From DATJBC01 sp035515515 (lineage in GTDB: Bacteria > Actinomycetota > Acidimicrobiia > Acidimicrobiales > UBA8190): a stretch of DNA of 17,700 nucleotides. Shown piece by piece: positions 1 through 7,411 of this stretch. The notes under the pieces are model-generated. The model was not told the origin of the DNA, made no database searches, and worked only from the letters and a program-made list of their open reading frames with translations. A program made the translations under genes and the position numbers. Positions within the stretch are counted from its first letter, which is position 1; the number at the start of each line of letters is the position of its first letter. Location of the stretch: contig DATJBC010000172.1 in NCBI GenBank assembly GCA_035515515.1, positions 1 through 17,700 on the forward strand. The letters run 5' to 3'.

Positions 1-80
1 GGCCACCGTGGACGTGGCCACCGTGGACGTGGCCACCATGACGGGCAACGTGGACGTGGCCACCATGACGGGCAACGTGG
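1..80 (+). repeat. In-frame tandem repeat (15-bp and 27-bp units) inside the methyltransferase gene
   Basis: Two perfect copies of the 15-mer ggccaccgtggacgt (1-15, 16-30) are followed by a 27-bp unit at 31-57 that starts with ggccaccatgacgggcaacg. A second copy of that unit runs from 58 to 80 before the sequence diverges. All units are multiples of three, so the frame stays open and encodes VDVAT and VDVATMTGN repeats. The array touches the window edge and may continue to the left. It could be slipped-strand expansion or an assembly artefact. Confidence 0.9.
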
Positions 81-484
81 CCCAGGTGTTCCTGACCGAC
101 GAGGCCTGGGCCGCCGCCTTGCACGGTGCGCACGGGGCGCTGCGCCGTGGTGGCCATCTGGTCTTCGAGACCCGTGACCCGGCGCGCCAGGGATGGCGGG
201 AGTGGACCGAGGACCAGTCCCGCCGACGCATCGAGGTCCCGGGGGAAGGGGCCGTGGAGACCTGGGTCGAGCTCACCGACGTGCGCCTCCCCCTCGTGTC
301 GTTCCGGACGACCGCCGTCTTCGCCGGCGACGGCGCCGTCCTCACCTCGGACTCGACGCTTCGCTTCCGCCCACGAGGCGACGTCGCCGATTCGCTCGGG
401 CGCGCCGGCTTCGCGGTCACCGACGTGCGGGGCGCGCCCGACCGCCCCGGGCGCGAGCTCGTCTTCGTGGCGCGCCGCCTCTGA
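2..484 (+). CDS. SAM-dependent methyltransferase, C-terminal part (partial at left edge)
   Basis: The frame is open to the left edge, so the N-terminus, including the SAM-binding glycine loop, is missing. The remaining protein has the layout of the second half of a class I Rossmann methyltransferase: a strand with MTGNVAQVFL followed by an acidic helix (TDEAW), then a LRRGGHLVFETRDP strand-turn typical of beta-5, then an antiparallel C-terminal sheet ending in RELVFVARRL. The substrate cannot be told; small-molecule O- or N-methylation is the family default. The first 80 bases are a tandem repeat that duplicates the VDVATMTGN strand in frame, which is odd for a core beta strand. The gene is convergent with the glycan operon, its stop lying 20 bp from that operon's last stop. 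Family assignment is fairly safe; function is unknown. Confidence 0.7.
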   Translation, partial: ATVDVATVDVATMTGNVDVATMTGNVAQVFLTDEAWAAALHGAHGALRRGGHLVFETRDPARQGWREWTEDQSRRRIEVPGEGAVETWVELTDVRLPLVSFRTTAVFAGDGAVLTSDSTLRFRPRGDVADSLGRAGFAVTDVRGAPDRPGRELVFVARRL

Positions 485-513
485 GCGGTTCGGGGGAAGG
501 CGCCTCAGGCGGC
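474..513. terminator. Inverted repeat spanning the two convergent stop codons (possible bidirectional terminator)
   Basis: Left arm gccgcc + tgag (474-479 and 482-485, separated by a 2-nt bulge) pairs with ctca + ggcggc (504-513), leaving an 18-nt loop. The stop codons of the methyltransferase (482-484) and of the GalE-like gene (505-507) both lie in the arms. There is no T-tract, so this is only a candidate hairpin between convergent genes. Confidence 0.35.
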
Positions 514-1464
514 CGAGTGCCGCCGCGTGTAGTCGAAGACCCCGTCGATCCCGTCGGGCAGCGCCGTCCAGGACTGCCAGCCGAGGTGGATGGAGGCGCG
601 CTCGGGGTCGAGGACGTTGCGCCGCAGCTCGCCGGCGCGCGCCGGGGCCGTGACCGGCGGGGCCGTCACCCCGGCGCGCTCGCCCATGACACGGGCCAGC
701 TCGTTGACCGACACCTCGGTGCCCGTGCCGATGTTGAGCACCAGGCCGCCGCCCCGTGCCGAGGCCCGCACGAAGGCGTCGACGACGTCGTCGACGTACA
801 CGAAGTCGCGGGTCTGCTCGCCGTCCCCGAAGATCGTGACCGACTCACCCCGCAGCAGGCGGTCGGCGAAGATCGCCACCACGCCCGCCTCCCCGTGGGG
901 GTCCTGGCGGGGCCCGTACACGTTGGCCAGGGCCAGGGCGCAGAACTCGACGGCGTGCAGCTCGCGATAGGCCGCCAGGTAGTCGATGGCGGACTTCTTG
1001 GACACCCCGTAGGGGGACAGCGGCCTGTGGGGCTGCGACTCCTTGAGGGGGAGCTCGCTCGGGTCGCACTCGCCGTAGAGGGTGCCGCCGCTGGCGGCGA
1101 AGACCACCCGCTGGGAGCGGGCGGCGCGCGCCCCCTCGAGCACGTGCAGCGTGCCGATGATGTTGACCTCGGCGTCGAAGTCGGGGCGCTCCACCGAGAC
1201 CCGCACGTCGGCCTGGGCGGCCAGGTGGAAGACCACGTCGGGTTGGCGGCGGGCCATGACCTCGACGAGCTCACCCGAGCGGATGTCGAGCTGGTGGAAC
1301 GTGAGCGACCGCGACCCCCCGGAACGGGCCTCGGCCAGGTTGGCGAGCGATCCCGTGGACAGGTCGTCCACCACGTCGACGGCGTGCCCCTCCGCCAGCA
1401 GCCGGTCCACGAGGTTCGAGCCGATGAAGCCGGCCCCGCCCGTCACCATCATGCGCACGCCCAT
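505..1464 (-). CDS. NAD-dependent sugar-nucleotide epimerase, GalE-like
   Basis: Extended short-chain dehydrogenase/reductase of 319 aa, a normal length for nucleotide-sugar 4-epimerases. The NAD-binding loop TGGAGFIGS is at residues 8-16, VDDLSTG at 32-38, FHLAAQADVR at 79-88, and the catalytic pair is Y152 and K156 in the motif YGVSK. The active-site serine/threonine segment is AASGGTLYGE (123-132). Such proteins interconvert UDP-Glc/UDP-Gal or the equivalent GlcA/GalA and Xyl/Ara pairs; sequence alone does not choose. Because a UDP-glucuronate decarboxylase sits in the same operon, UDP-xylose to UDP-arabinose is a fair alternative to UDP-galactose formation. It is the last gene of the nine-gene operon, 7 bp after the guanylyltransferase stop. 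The ATG at 1464 is chosen because a GAGGAGGG ribosome-binding site precedes it; internal ATGs at residues 5 and 6 are possible. Confidence 0.85.
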   Translation of the reverse strand: MGVRMMVTGGAGFIGSNLVDRLLAEGHAVDVVDDLSTGSLANLAEARSGGSRSLTFHQLDIRSGELVEVMARRQPDVVFHLAAQADVRVSVERPDFDAEVNIIGTLHVLEGARAARSQRVVFAASGGTLYGECDPSELPLKESQPHRPLSPYGVSKKSAIDYLAAYRELHAVEFCALALANVYGPRQDPHGEAGVVAIFADRLLRGESVTIFGDGEQTRDFVYVDDVVDAFVRASARGGGLVLNIGTGTEVSVNELARVMGERAGVTAPPVTAPARAGELRRNVLDPERASIHLGWQSWTALPDGIDGVFDYTRRHSAA

Positions 1465-1474
1465 GCCCTCCTCA
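1465..1474 (-). promoter_or_regulatory. Ribosome-binding site overlapping the upstream stop codon
   Basis: On the - strand the junction reads TGAGGAGGGCATG. The stop of the guanylyltransferase gene (TGA) merges into a strong GAGGAGGG Shine-Dalgarno sequence and the ATG of the epimerase follows at once. This arrangement supports translational coupling and decides the start of the epimerase. Confidence 0.7.
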
Positions 1475-2560
1475 CGACGCCATCTCCGCCGGCACCCTGG
1501 CGTCCACGAGGTGCTCGCCGGCGGGCACCGCCACCCCGTCCCCGACCACCGTCACCGGCGAGATCTCGCAGTTCTCGGCGATCACCGCCCGCCGCCCGAG
1601 GACCGAGCCCGCCACCTTCGCCCCGGGCCCGACGCGCACGCCGGGCAGGAGCACCGACGACTCGACCGAGGCCCCCCTGGCCACCCGCGCGCCCGCGCCC
1701 ACCACGCTGCGCGCCACCCGGGCGCCCGCCTCGACCACCGCCCCCCGCCCCAGGAAGCTCGGGGCGGCGACCTCGCCCCGGACCTCGGCGGCGCCGAGGC
1801 CCCACACCCCCGGCGCCAGCTGGCGGCACCCGGGGGCGGGCGGCCCCGGACGCGTGCCGTCGATGAGGTCGGTGTTCGCCCGCAGGTAGGCGAGGGGCGT
1901 GCCGGCGTCGAGCCAGTAGGCGTCGCTGGCCAAGGCGTAGACCGCGCCCACGGCGGCCAGCTCGGGGAACGTCTCGCGCTCCACCGACGCCCGGCGCCCG
2001 GCGGGGATGCGGGCCAGCACCGAGGGCTCGAGCACGTAGGTGCCGGCGTTGATGAGGTTGGTGGGCGCCTCGCCGGCGGGGGGCTTCTCCACGAACTCGA
2101 GCACCCGCCCGTCGGCGTCGGTGGGAACGACCCCGAAGCGCGACGGGTCGTCGACGGCGGTGAGGTGGAGCGTGGCCTCGGCGCCGTGGCCGCGGTGGAA
2201 GGCGACCAGGGCGCCGACGTCGAGGTCCGTGAGTACGTCCCCGTTGACGACGAGGAAGGTCTCGGCGATCCCGGCGCTGTGGGCCGCGAAGCGGATGGCC
2301 CCGGCGGTGTCGAGGGGCTCGGCCTCGACGGCGTACTCCAGGTGCACGCCGGCCGCCACGTCGTCGGGGTACGCGGCGGTGAACGCGTCGGGCCGGTAGC
2401 CCAGCGACAGCACGGCGTCGTCCACGCCGTAGCGGCCGAGATGGCCGAGGACCCGCTCCAGCATGGGCACCTCGACCACGGGGAGCAGCTGCTTGGGGGT
2501 CGTGTAGGTGAGCGGTCGGAGCCGCGTGCCCTCCCCGCCCAGGAGAACGACCGCTTTCAC
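1472..2560 (-). CDS. manB: Mannose-1-phosphate guanylyltransferase (ManB/ManC type) with left-handed beta-helix domain
   Basis: Makes GDP-mannose from mannose-1-phosphate and GTP. The N-terminal nucleotidyltransferase domain has LLGGEGTRLRPLT (6-18) with K23, the metal-binding NGDVLTDLD (106-114), FVEKPP (156-161) and the SVERETFPEL...YWLDAGTP block (192-222), which I recognise from actinobacterial Man-1-P guanylyltransferases. Residues from about 250 to 345 carry imperfect hexapeptide repeats rich in V/A/G, a left-handed beta-helix cap. The 362-aa length fits this two-domain form. RmlA or glucose-1-phosphate thymidylyl/uridylyltransferase was considered, but short RmlA lacks the beta-helix and the ERETFPEL signature favours mannose. 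Start is GTG at 2560 (MKAVVLL); no convincing Shine-Dalgarno is seen. It lies 22 bp after the membrane protein gene. GDP-mannose would feed the polyprenyl-phosphate-sugar synthase or another mannosyltransferase. Confidence 0.85.
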   Translation of the reverse strand: MKAVVLLGGEGTRLRPLTYTTPKQLLPVVEVPMLERVLGHLGRYGVDDAVLSLGYRPDAFTAAYPDDVAAGVHLEYAVEAEPLDTAGAIRFAAHSAGIAETFLVVNGDVLTDLDVGALVAFHRGHGAEATLHLTAVDDPSRFGVVPTDADGRVLEFVEKPPAGEAPTNLINAGTYVLEPSVLARIPAGRRASVERETFPELAAVGAVYALASDAYWLDAGTPLAYLRANTDLIDGTRPGPPAPGCRQLAPGVWGLGAAEVRGEVAAPSFLGRGAVVEAGARVARSVVGAGARVARGASVESSVLLPGVRVGPGAKVAGSVLGRRAVIAENCEISPVTVVGDGVAVPAGEHLVDARVPAEMAS

Positions 2561-2582
2561 TACTCGGCTCTCACCACGTGCA

Positions 2583-3443
2583 CTACTTGGCGGTGGTCGA
2601 GGTCGAAGGCGCTCTGGTGGTGGTCGTCGACTTGGGCGCCGTCGTCGACGAGGCCGGCGCCGTGGTCGTGGGGGTGGTGGTGCTTCCCGGGGCGGTCGTG
2701 GTGGTCGCCGCCGGGGTCGAGGTGGCCGTGCTGGGCGTGGTGGTGGAACCGGTGGCGGACGCCGAGCGGTCGTTGAGGAGTGCCTCGATGGCGGTGGTCG
2801 GGGGCTTGACGGCGGCCGCGCCGGGCTTGCCGAAGGCGACGGTGATGAGCTGCCCGTCGGCGAGCTTGATGTCGGCCGGGTTGGTGTACGTCACCGCCTT
2901 GCTCGACCCCGGTCCGGTGAAGCTCGACCACACGAAGATCCTGACGGAGCCCTTGGCCCCCGCCTGGGGCGTGCCCTTGGGACAGGTCTGGCCGTTGGTG
3001 TAGGTGGGCGACCCCGGGATCCCGAGCTTCGACGAGCTGAGCACGAGCTTGGGGTAGGTCTGCACGAAGCGCGCCAGCGTGGCGTTGTTGCCGGCGTCCT
3101 TGGCCGAGGTGGGGATGATCTGGATCACGCCGTCACCGTCGGTGCGGATCCCCGGGACGTTGGTGCCGGTGAGGTTGGGATTGGCCGGGAGGGGCTGGGT
3201 GCGGGGCGTCCCGCAGACGTCGAAGCCGAGCGCCGCGTACCAGTGGGCGCTGTTGGCGGCGGGCTGGACGGCGGTGGCGGGGTGCCCGAGCTCGTAGCGG
3301 CTGTAGACCACGAGGGCCACGCCCAGCACGCAGATGAGGACGAGGCTCATGTACCACTTGACGGGCATCTGCCCGCGATAGGTGCGCCCACCGCCGGTCT
3401 GACCGGCGCGCTGCACCCACCTTCCCGTGTCTCCCCTGGGCAT
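2583..3443 (-). CDS. Single-pass membrane protein with extracellular domain and Thr/Ser/Pro-rich tail
   Basis: No characterised homologue is recognised. The 286-aa protein has an Arg/Gly-rich cytoplasmic N-terminus (1-30), one hydrophobic segment (about 31-48, WYMSLVLICVLGVALVVYS) acting as signal anchor, and an exported domain (about 55-225). That domain includes HWYAALGFDVCG (67-78), GIRTDGDGVIQI (98-109) and NNATLARF (119-126), with cysteines at 77 and 154 that could form a disulfide. Residues 228-286 are almost only Thr, Ser, Ala and Pro, resembling an O-glycosylated stalk or wall-spanning tail. The domain recalls hypothetical proteins I believe occur in Acidimicrobiia, but I cannot name a family. 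It sits inside the glycan operon, 15 bp after the rhamnosyltransferase-like gene and 22 bp before the guanylyltransferase gene, which hints at a cell-envelope role. ATG at 3443 is used; the conserved-looking basic N-terminus argues against the later ATGs. Confidence 0.75.
   Translation of the reverse strand: MPRGDTGRWVQRAGQTGGGRTYRGQMPVKWYMSLVLICVLGVALVVYSRYELGHPATAVQPAANSAHWYAALGFDVCGTPRTQPLPANPNLTGTNVPGIRTDGDGVIQIIPTSAKDAGNNATLARFVQTYPKLVLSSSKLGIPGSPTYTNGQTCPKGTPQAGAKGSVRIFVWSSFTGPGSSKAVTYTNPADIKLADGQLITVAFGKPGAAAVKPPTTAIEALLNDRSASATGSTTTPSTATSTPAATTTTAPGSTTTPTTTAPASSTTAPKSTTTTRAPSTSTTAK
2586..2762 (-). repeat. Low-complexity coding tract for the Thr/Ser/Pro-rich tail
   Basis: This stretch is dominated on the - strand by ACC/ACG/ACG-like threonine codons mixed with serine, alanine and proline codons, and encodes residues 228-286 of the membrane protein (runs such as TTTTAPGSTTTPTTTAP). 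It is repetitive at the protein level without a fixed period, so it is a low-complexity region and not a clean tandem array. Confidence 0.75.
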
Positions 3444-3458
3444 GATCGGCCAGCAACC

Positions 3459-4379
3459 CTACTCGGCCGGGCGCGCCCCCCCACGCAGCACGTGGAGCGC
3501 CTGCCGGCCGCACATGATCCCCAGCCGGACGGCGAGCACCACCGCCATCACGGGCAGAGCCAGGCGGCGCCAGCCCCGCTCGGTGCGCGTCGCGAAGCGC
3601 AAGACCGACCGGTGGTGGGCCACGAGCATGCGGAAGGGGCGCCGGGCCGTCGACACCCCTTGGAGGTGGGTGACGACCGCCTGCGGGGCGTAGGCCACGC
3701 CCCATCCGGCCCGCCGGGCCCGCCAGCAGAGGTCGGCGTCCTCGGCGTACATGAAGTAGGCCTCGTCGAAGCCCCCCAGCTCCTCGAGGGCCCGGCGCCG
3801 GGCCATGAAGCACGCCCCCGACACCCAGTCGACGGCCACGGCCGCGCCGCCGGCGGAGTCGAGGTCGCCCATCCGGTACCGGCGGGTGAAGGGGTTGTTG
3901 GGCGCCAGGTCGGCCAGCACGGCGTGACCGGCCGCGTCCACGAGGGACGGGAAGCGCCGCGCCGAGGGGTAGCGGGTGCCGTCGGGCTCGAGGATCTTGG
4001 GCCCGGCGATGGCGAGCGTGGGATCGGCGCCGAGCGCGGCGGCGAGCGCCGCCACCGCCCCGGGGTGCACGGCCACGTCGGGGTTGGCCACCAGCACGAG
4101 CGCACTGTCGCTGGCGGCGATGCCCTGGTTGGCACCGGCGCCGTAGCCGAGGTTGGCCCCCGTGCGCAGGAGGCGCACGTCGCCGTCGGCGCGTACGAGC
4201 GCCTCGGGAGAGCCGTCGGAGGAGGCGTTGTCGACCACCGTGATCGTGCGCACCCCCTCGGCCCGCAGCGAGCGGACGCATGCGAGCAACACGGCGCCGG
4301 CGTCGTGGTTGACGACGACGGCCGACACCTCGGCGGGCCCCGCGCCGGTGCCCTCGGGCGACGTCGACGAGCGCGCCAC
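3459..4379 (-). CDS. GT2 glycosyltransferase, WbbL/rhamnosyltransferase-like
   Basis: GT-A fold family 2 transferase of 306 aa. Seen are VSAVVVNHDAG (18-28), the nucleotide-binding VDNASSDGS (49-57), VLVANPDV (95-102) in the DXD-equivalent position, DWVSGACFMARR (184-195), and the acceptor-side block GGFDEAYFMYAEDADLCWR (202-220). The last blocks are characteristic of rhamnosyltransferases such as WbbL, which adds rhamnose from dTDP-rhamnose to GlcNAc-PP-polyprenol in mycobacterial arabinogalactan linker synthesis. A hydrophobic helix near the C-terminus (LALPVMAVVLAVRLGIM) should bind the membrane. rmlB and rmlD in the same operon would supply its donor, and the order rmlD...wbbL-like...manB-like resembles Mycobacterium. 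Start is GTG at 4379, 7 bp after the preceding stop, with only a weak GAGC Shine-Dalgarno. Family is certain; the rhamnose specificity is inferred. Confidence 0.85.
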   Translation of the reverse strand: MARSSTSPEGTGAGPAEVSAVVVNHDAGAVLLACVRSLRAEGVRTITVVDNASSDGSPEALVRADGDVRLLRTGANLGYGAGANQGIAASDSALVLVANPDVAVHPGAVAALAAALGADPTLAIAGPKILEPDGTRYPSARRFPSLVDAAGHAVLADLAPNNPFTRRYRMGDLDSAGGAAVAVDWVSGACFMARRRALEELGGFDEAYFMYAEDADLCWRARRAGWGVAYAPQAVVTHLQGVSTARRPFRMLVAHHRSVLRFATRTERGWRRLALPVMAVVLAVRLGIMCGRQALHVLRGGARPAE

Positions 4380-4386
4380 GGCCAGC

Positions 4387-5136
4387 TCAGACGTGGCGCG
4401 TGAGCCGATAGCGGATCAGGGCGGAGATGGCCCGTACGCCGTCACGCCACTCGAACTTGGTCCCCTCCGACGGGTCGCGTCCGGTGTAGGAGACGGGCAC
4501 CTCGTAGATGTGGTGGCCGCGCCGCAGCACCTTGGCGGTGACCTCGGGCTCGAAGTCGAACCCGTCGGAGTCGATGGTGATGCCCTCGAGGACTCGGCGG
4601 TCGAAGAGCTTGTAGCAGGTCTCCATGTCCGACAACGTCGAGCGGTACAGCACGTTGGCGGTGAGGGTGAGCAGCCGGTTCCCGAGCCACTGGCTGGGGC
4701 GCATGGCACGGCGCTCCCCCCGGAACCGGCTGCCGTAGACCACCTGCGCCTTGCCCTTGATGACCGGGTCGAGCAGGCGCGGCCAGTCGTCGGGGTCGTA
4801 CTCGAGGTCGGCGTCCTGGATGAGCACGAGCTCGCCCCGGGCGCTGCCCAGGCCCGTGCGGACGGCCGCCCCCTTGCCGAGGTTGGCCGGATGGGTGAGG
4901 ACCCGGACGGTGGAGTCCTCCAGGGCCGAGAGCACCTTCCCCGTCCCGTCGGTGGACCCGTCGTCGACGACGATCACCTCCACCTGGAGCGGGACCTCCA
5001 CGGCCCGGATGCGGCGCAGGATCTCGGCCACCGTGTTGCGCTCGTTGTAGACGGGGACGATGACCGACAGCGTGCGGAACTCCACGGGCGGCTCGTGCCC
5101 GTTGCCGTCGACGCCGCCCGGGCGCGGGGGCGTCAC
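4387..5136 (-). CDS. GT2 glycosyltransferase, polyprenyl-phosphate-sugar (DPM1-like) synthase
   Basis: GT2 enzyme of 249 aa resembling the soluble, DPM1-type polyprenyl-phosphate mannose/glucose synthases. Motifs: LSVIVPVYNERNTV (23-36), VIVVDDGSTDGT (54-65), NLGKGAAVRTGL (85-96), metal-binding QDADLEYDP (107-115), VVYGSRFRGERR, a SDMETCYKLF block and PEVTAKVLRRGHHIYEVPV near the end. It lacks C-terminal membrane helices, which fits the short DPM1 form. The product would be a lipid-linked hexose that is flipped outside to serve as donor for wall glycans or protein mannosylation. Mannose is attractive because GDP-mannose synthase is in the operon, but UDP-glucose-using relatives look alike. 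GTG at 5136 overlaps the decarboxylase stop in a GTGA junction, so translation is probably coupled. The first 20 residues are low-complexity, so a later start cannot be excluded. Confidence 0.85.
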   Translation of the reverse strand: MTPPRPGGVDGNGHEPPVEFRTLSVIVPVYNERNTVAEILRRIRAVEVPLQVEVIVVDDGSTDGTGKVLSALEDSTVRVLTHPANLGKGAAVRTGLGSARGELVLIQDADLEYDPDDWPRLLDPVIKGKAQVVYGSRFRGERRAMRPSQWLGNRLLTLTANVLYRSTLSDMETCYKLFDRRVLEGITIDSDGFDFEPEVTAKVLRRGHHIYEVPVSYTGRDPSEGTKFEWRDGVRAISALIRYRLTRHV

Positions 5137-6104
5137 CGGCGGCCCGCGTCCGTGGTGGCGTCGGCTGCCGTGGTGAAGAACGCGGCCGTGCGGCGCAGCC
5201 CCTCCTCGAGGGGGACGACCGGCTCCCAGCCCAGCTCCCGGCGGGCCAGGGAGATGTCGGGGCGCCGTCGCGTGGGGTCGTCGGCGGGCAACGGCTCGTA
5301 GACGATCGGCGACGAGGAGCCGGTGAGGTCGAGCACGGCGTGGGCCAGCTCGAGGACGGTGCGCTCGGCCGGGTTCCCGATGTTCACCGGGCCCGTGAGC
5401 GTGGAGTCGAGCAGTGCCACCAGCCCGGCCACCTCGTCCTCCACGTAGCAGAGGCTGCGCGTCTGCGAGCCGTCGCCGTAGACCGTGAGGGGCCGGCCCT
5501 CGATGGCCTGCACCAGGAAGTTGGACACCACGCGCCCGTCGCCGGGGCGCAGCCGGGGCCCGTAGGTGTTGAAGATCCGCACGATCCCCACGTCGAGGCC
5601 GCGGGCGCGACGGAACGCCATCGTCAGCGCCTCGGCGAAGCGCTTGGCCTCGTCGTAGACGCTGCGCGGGCCCACCGGGTTCACGTTGCCCCAGTACGAC
5701 TCGCGCTGGGGGTGCTCGGCCGGGTCGCCGTAGACCTCGCTCGTCGAGGCCAGCACGAAGCGCGCCCCGTGGGCGGCGGCCAGCTCGAGCGCCCGGCGCG
5801 TCCCCTCGCTCCCCACGGCCAGCGTCTCGAGCGGCCGTGCCAGGTAGTCGGGGGGTGACGCCGGGCTGGCCAGGTGCATCACGGCGTGGACGGGCCCCTC
5901 CACGGGAAGCTCCGCGCTGACGTCGGCCTCCACGAAGCTGAAGCCGTCGCGCCCGGCGAGCGCGGCCAGGTTGCCGGCCACGCCCGTGGACAGGTCGTCC
6001 ACGGCCACCACGGCGTCGCCCCGCGCCGCCAGCGCCTCACAGAGGTGCGAGCCCAGGAAGCCCGCACCACCCGTGACGACCACCCGCCGGCGGCCGCCGG
6101 TCAC
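5133..6104 (-). CDS. uxs: UDP-glucuronate decarboxylase (UDP-xylose synthase)
   Basis: Converts UDP-glucuronate to UDP-xylose through a 4-keto intermediate, NAD-dependent. The 323-aa protein has TGGAGFLGSHL (11-21), VDDLSTG (35-41), the MHLASPASPPDY segment (76-87), ASTSEVYGDP (119-128) and the signature NPVGPRSVYDEAKRFAE (142-158) with catalytic Y150 and K154; near the C-terminus it has DDPTRRRPDIS. These blocks distinguish UXS from GalE and RmlB. The upstream gene is UDP-glucose dehydrogenase, which makes its substrate. GTG at 6104 overlaps the dehydrogenase stop in a GTGA junction; the open frame runs much further upstream, but there it only overlaps the dehydrogenase gene antiparallel in reading frame and is not coding. 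The C-terminus is a short polar tail. Function is confident; a bifunctional or epimerising variant cannot be excluded. Confidence 0.9.
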   Translation of the reverse strand: MTGGRRRVVVTGGAGFLGSHLCEALAARGDAVVAVDDLSTGVAGNLAALAGRDGFSFVEADVSAELPVEGPVHAVMHLASPASPPDYLARPLETLAVGSEGTRRALELAAAHGARFVLASTSEVYGDPAEHPQRESYWGNVNPVGPRSVYDEAKRFAEALTMAFRRARGLDVGIVRIFNTYGPRLRPGDGRVVSNFLVQAIEGRPLTVYGDGSQTRSLCYVEDEVAGLVALLDSTLTGPVNIGNPAERTVLELAHAVLDLTGSSSPIVYEPLPADDPTRRRPDISLARRELGWEPVVPLEEGLRRTAAFFTTAADATTDAGRR

Positions 6105-7411
6105 GGCCGTCCCATGCCGACGTAGCTGAACCCCATGCGGCGCAGGGCCGCCGGGTCGAGGAGGTTGCGGGCGTCCACGACGTGGGGACGGGCCAGGAGG
6201 TCGCGCACCTTGGCGTAGTCGAGCCAGCGCAGCTCCTCCCACTCGGTGAGCACCACCACGCACGCCGCCCCCTCGCACACGGCGTAGGCGTCGCGCTGGA
6301 TCTCCACACCGGTGGGGAGCTCCGGCACCGGGCCGTGCACCGTGGGGTCGAAGGCCCGCACCCGCGCGCCCTCGGACACCAGGCGCCGCACGATCTCGAC
6401 GGCGGGGGAATCCCGGCGGTCGTCGGTGCGGGCCTTGAACGTGAGGCCCCAGACCCCCACCGTCTGGCCCGCCAGCGTGCCGCCCACGGCCCGGCGGACC
6501 TTGTCGGCGACCGACGCCAGCTGTGCCTCGTTGGTGCCGATGGCCCCGCGCAGCAGCGAGAAGTCGTAGCCCGACTGCTCGCCGATGTAGATGAGCGCGC
6601 GGGTGTCCTTGGGCAGGCACGACCCGCCCCACCCCGGCCCGGGCCGCAGGTAGTCGAAGCCGATGCGGTGGTCGTATGCCATGCCGAGCAGCACGTCGCG
6701 CACGTCCGCGCCCACGGCCTCGCACAGGTTGGACACGGCGTTCACGAAGCTCAGCTTGGTGGCCAGGAAGGCGTTGGAGGCGTACTTGATCGTCTCGGCC
6801 GTGGCGGCGTCGGTGACGATGAGCGGGGCCTGTGTGGAGGAGAACAGCGCCCCCACCCGGGCGGCCGCGGACTGGTCGTCGGCGCCCACCACGATGCGGT
6901 CGGGATGCAGGGCGTCGTGGATGGCCGTGCCCTCCCGGAGGAACTCGGGGTTCGACACCACCGCCACGTCCGGGCGGTTGAGGATCTGCTCGACGAGGAT
7001 CGTCGAGCCCACCGGGACCGTCGACTTGTTCACGACCACGGCGCCGTGGCGCAGGTGCGGGCCGATCTCGGCGGCCACCGCCTCGAGGTAGTGCACGTCG
7101 GCGGCGCCGTCGGCTCCCTGGGGGGTGGGCACGCACAGGAACACGAACTCGGCGTCCGCCACCGCCGCGCTGGCCCCCAGCACGAAGCGCAGGCGTCCCG
7201 AGTCGAGCCCGGTGCGCAGCAGGTCGCCCAGCCCGTCCTCGACGATGGTGGGCTCGCCCGCCCCGAGGCGCTCGACCTTGTCCGGGTCCGACTCGCCGCA
7301 GAGCACGTCGTAGCCCAGCTGCGCCAGCACCACGGCCGTGGTGAGCCCCACGTAGCCGGCGCCGATGACGGCGGTGCGCACCGGCCGCGGCTCCGTGCCC
7401 GACGCGCTCAC
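6101..7411 (-). CDS. ugd: UDP-glucose 6-dehydrogenase
   Basis: Oxidises UDP-glucose to UDP-glucuronate with two NAD+. The protein is 436 aa, the usual length. The Rossmann loop is VIGAGYVGLTTA (15-26), then FLCVPTP (91-97), NKSTVPVGST (128-137), NPEFLREGTA (154-163), the K219 segment NAFLATKLSF, and the catalytic cysteine C265 in GWGGSCLPKDT (260-270). The C-terminal UDP-binding domain contains VWGLTFKARTDDRRDSP. GTG at 7411 overlaps the rmlD stop in a GTGA junction, which sets the start and suggests translational coupling. It lies directly before the UDP-glucuronate decarboxylase, so UDP-xylose is the likely end product, although some UDP-glucuronate could be used directly. Nothing unusual is seen in the active site. 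Confidence 0.95.
   Translation of the reverse strand: MSASGTEPRPVRTAVIGAGYVGLTTAVVLAQLGYDVLCGESDPDKVERLGAGEPTIVEDGLGDLLRTGLDSGRLRFVLGASAAVADAEFVFLCVPTPQGADGAADVHYLEAVAAEIGPHLRHGAVVVNKSTVPVGSTILVEQILNRPDVAVVSNPEFLREGTAIHDALHPDRIVVGADDQSAAARVGALFSSTQAPLIVTDAATAETIKYASNAFLATKLSFVNAVSNLCEAVGADVRDVLLGMAYDHRIGFDYLRPGPGWGGSCLPKDTRALIYIGEQSGYDFSLLRGAIGTNEAQLASVADKVRRAVGGTLAGQTVGVWGLTFKARTDDRRDSPAVEIVRRLVSEGARVRAFDPTVHGPVPELPTGVEIQRDAYAVCEGAACVVVLTEWEELRWLDYAKVRDLLARPHVVDARNLLDPAALRRMGFSYVGMGRP

Noticed and set aside
1..80. CRISPR array or attachment site
   Set aside because: Units are short, abutting, without spacers, and in frame inside a gene.
1472..2560. Annotation as RmlA (glucose-1-phosphate thymidylyltransferase) to complete the rhamnose pathway
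   Set aside because: The beta-helix domain and the SVERETFPEL/YWLDAGTP block fit mannose-1-phosphate guanylyltransferase better.
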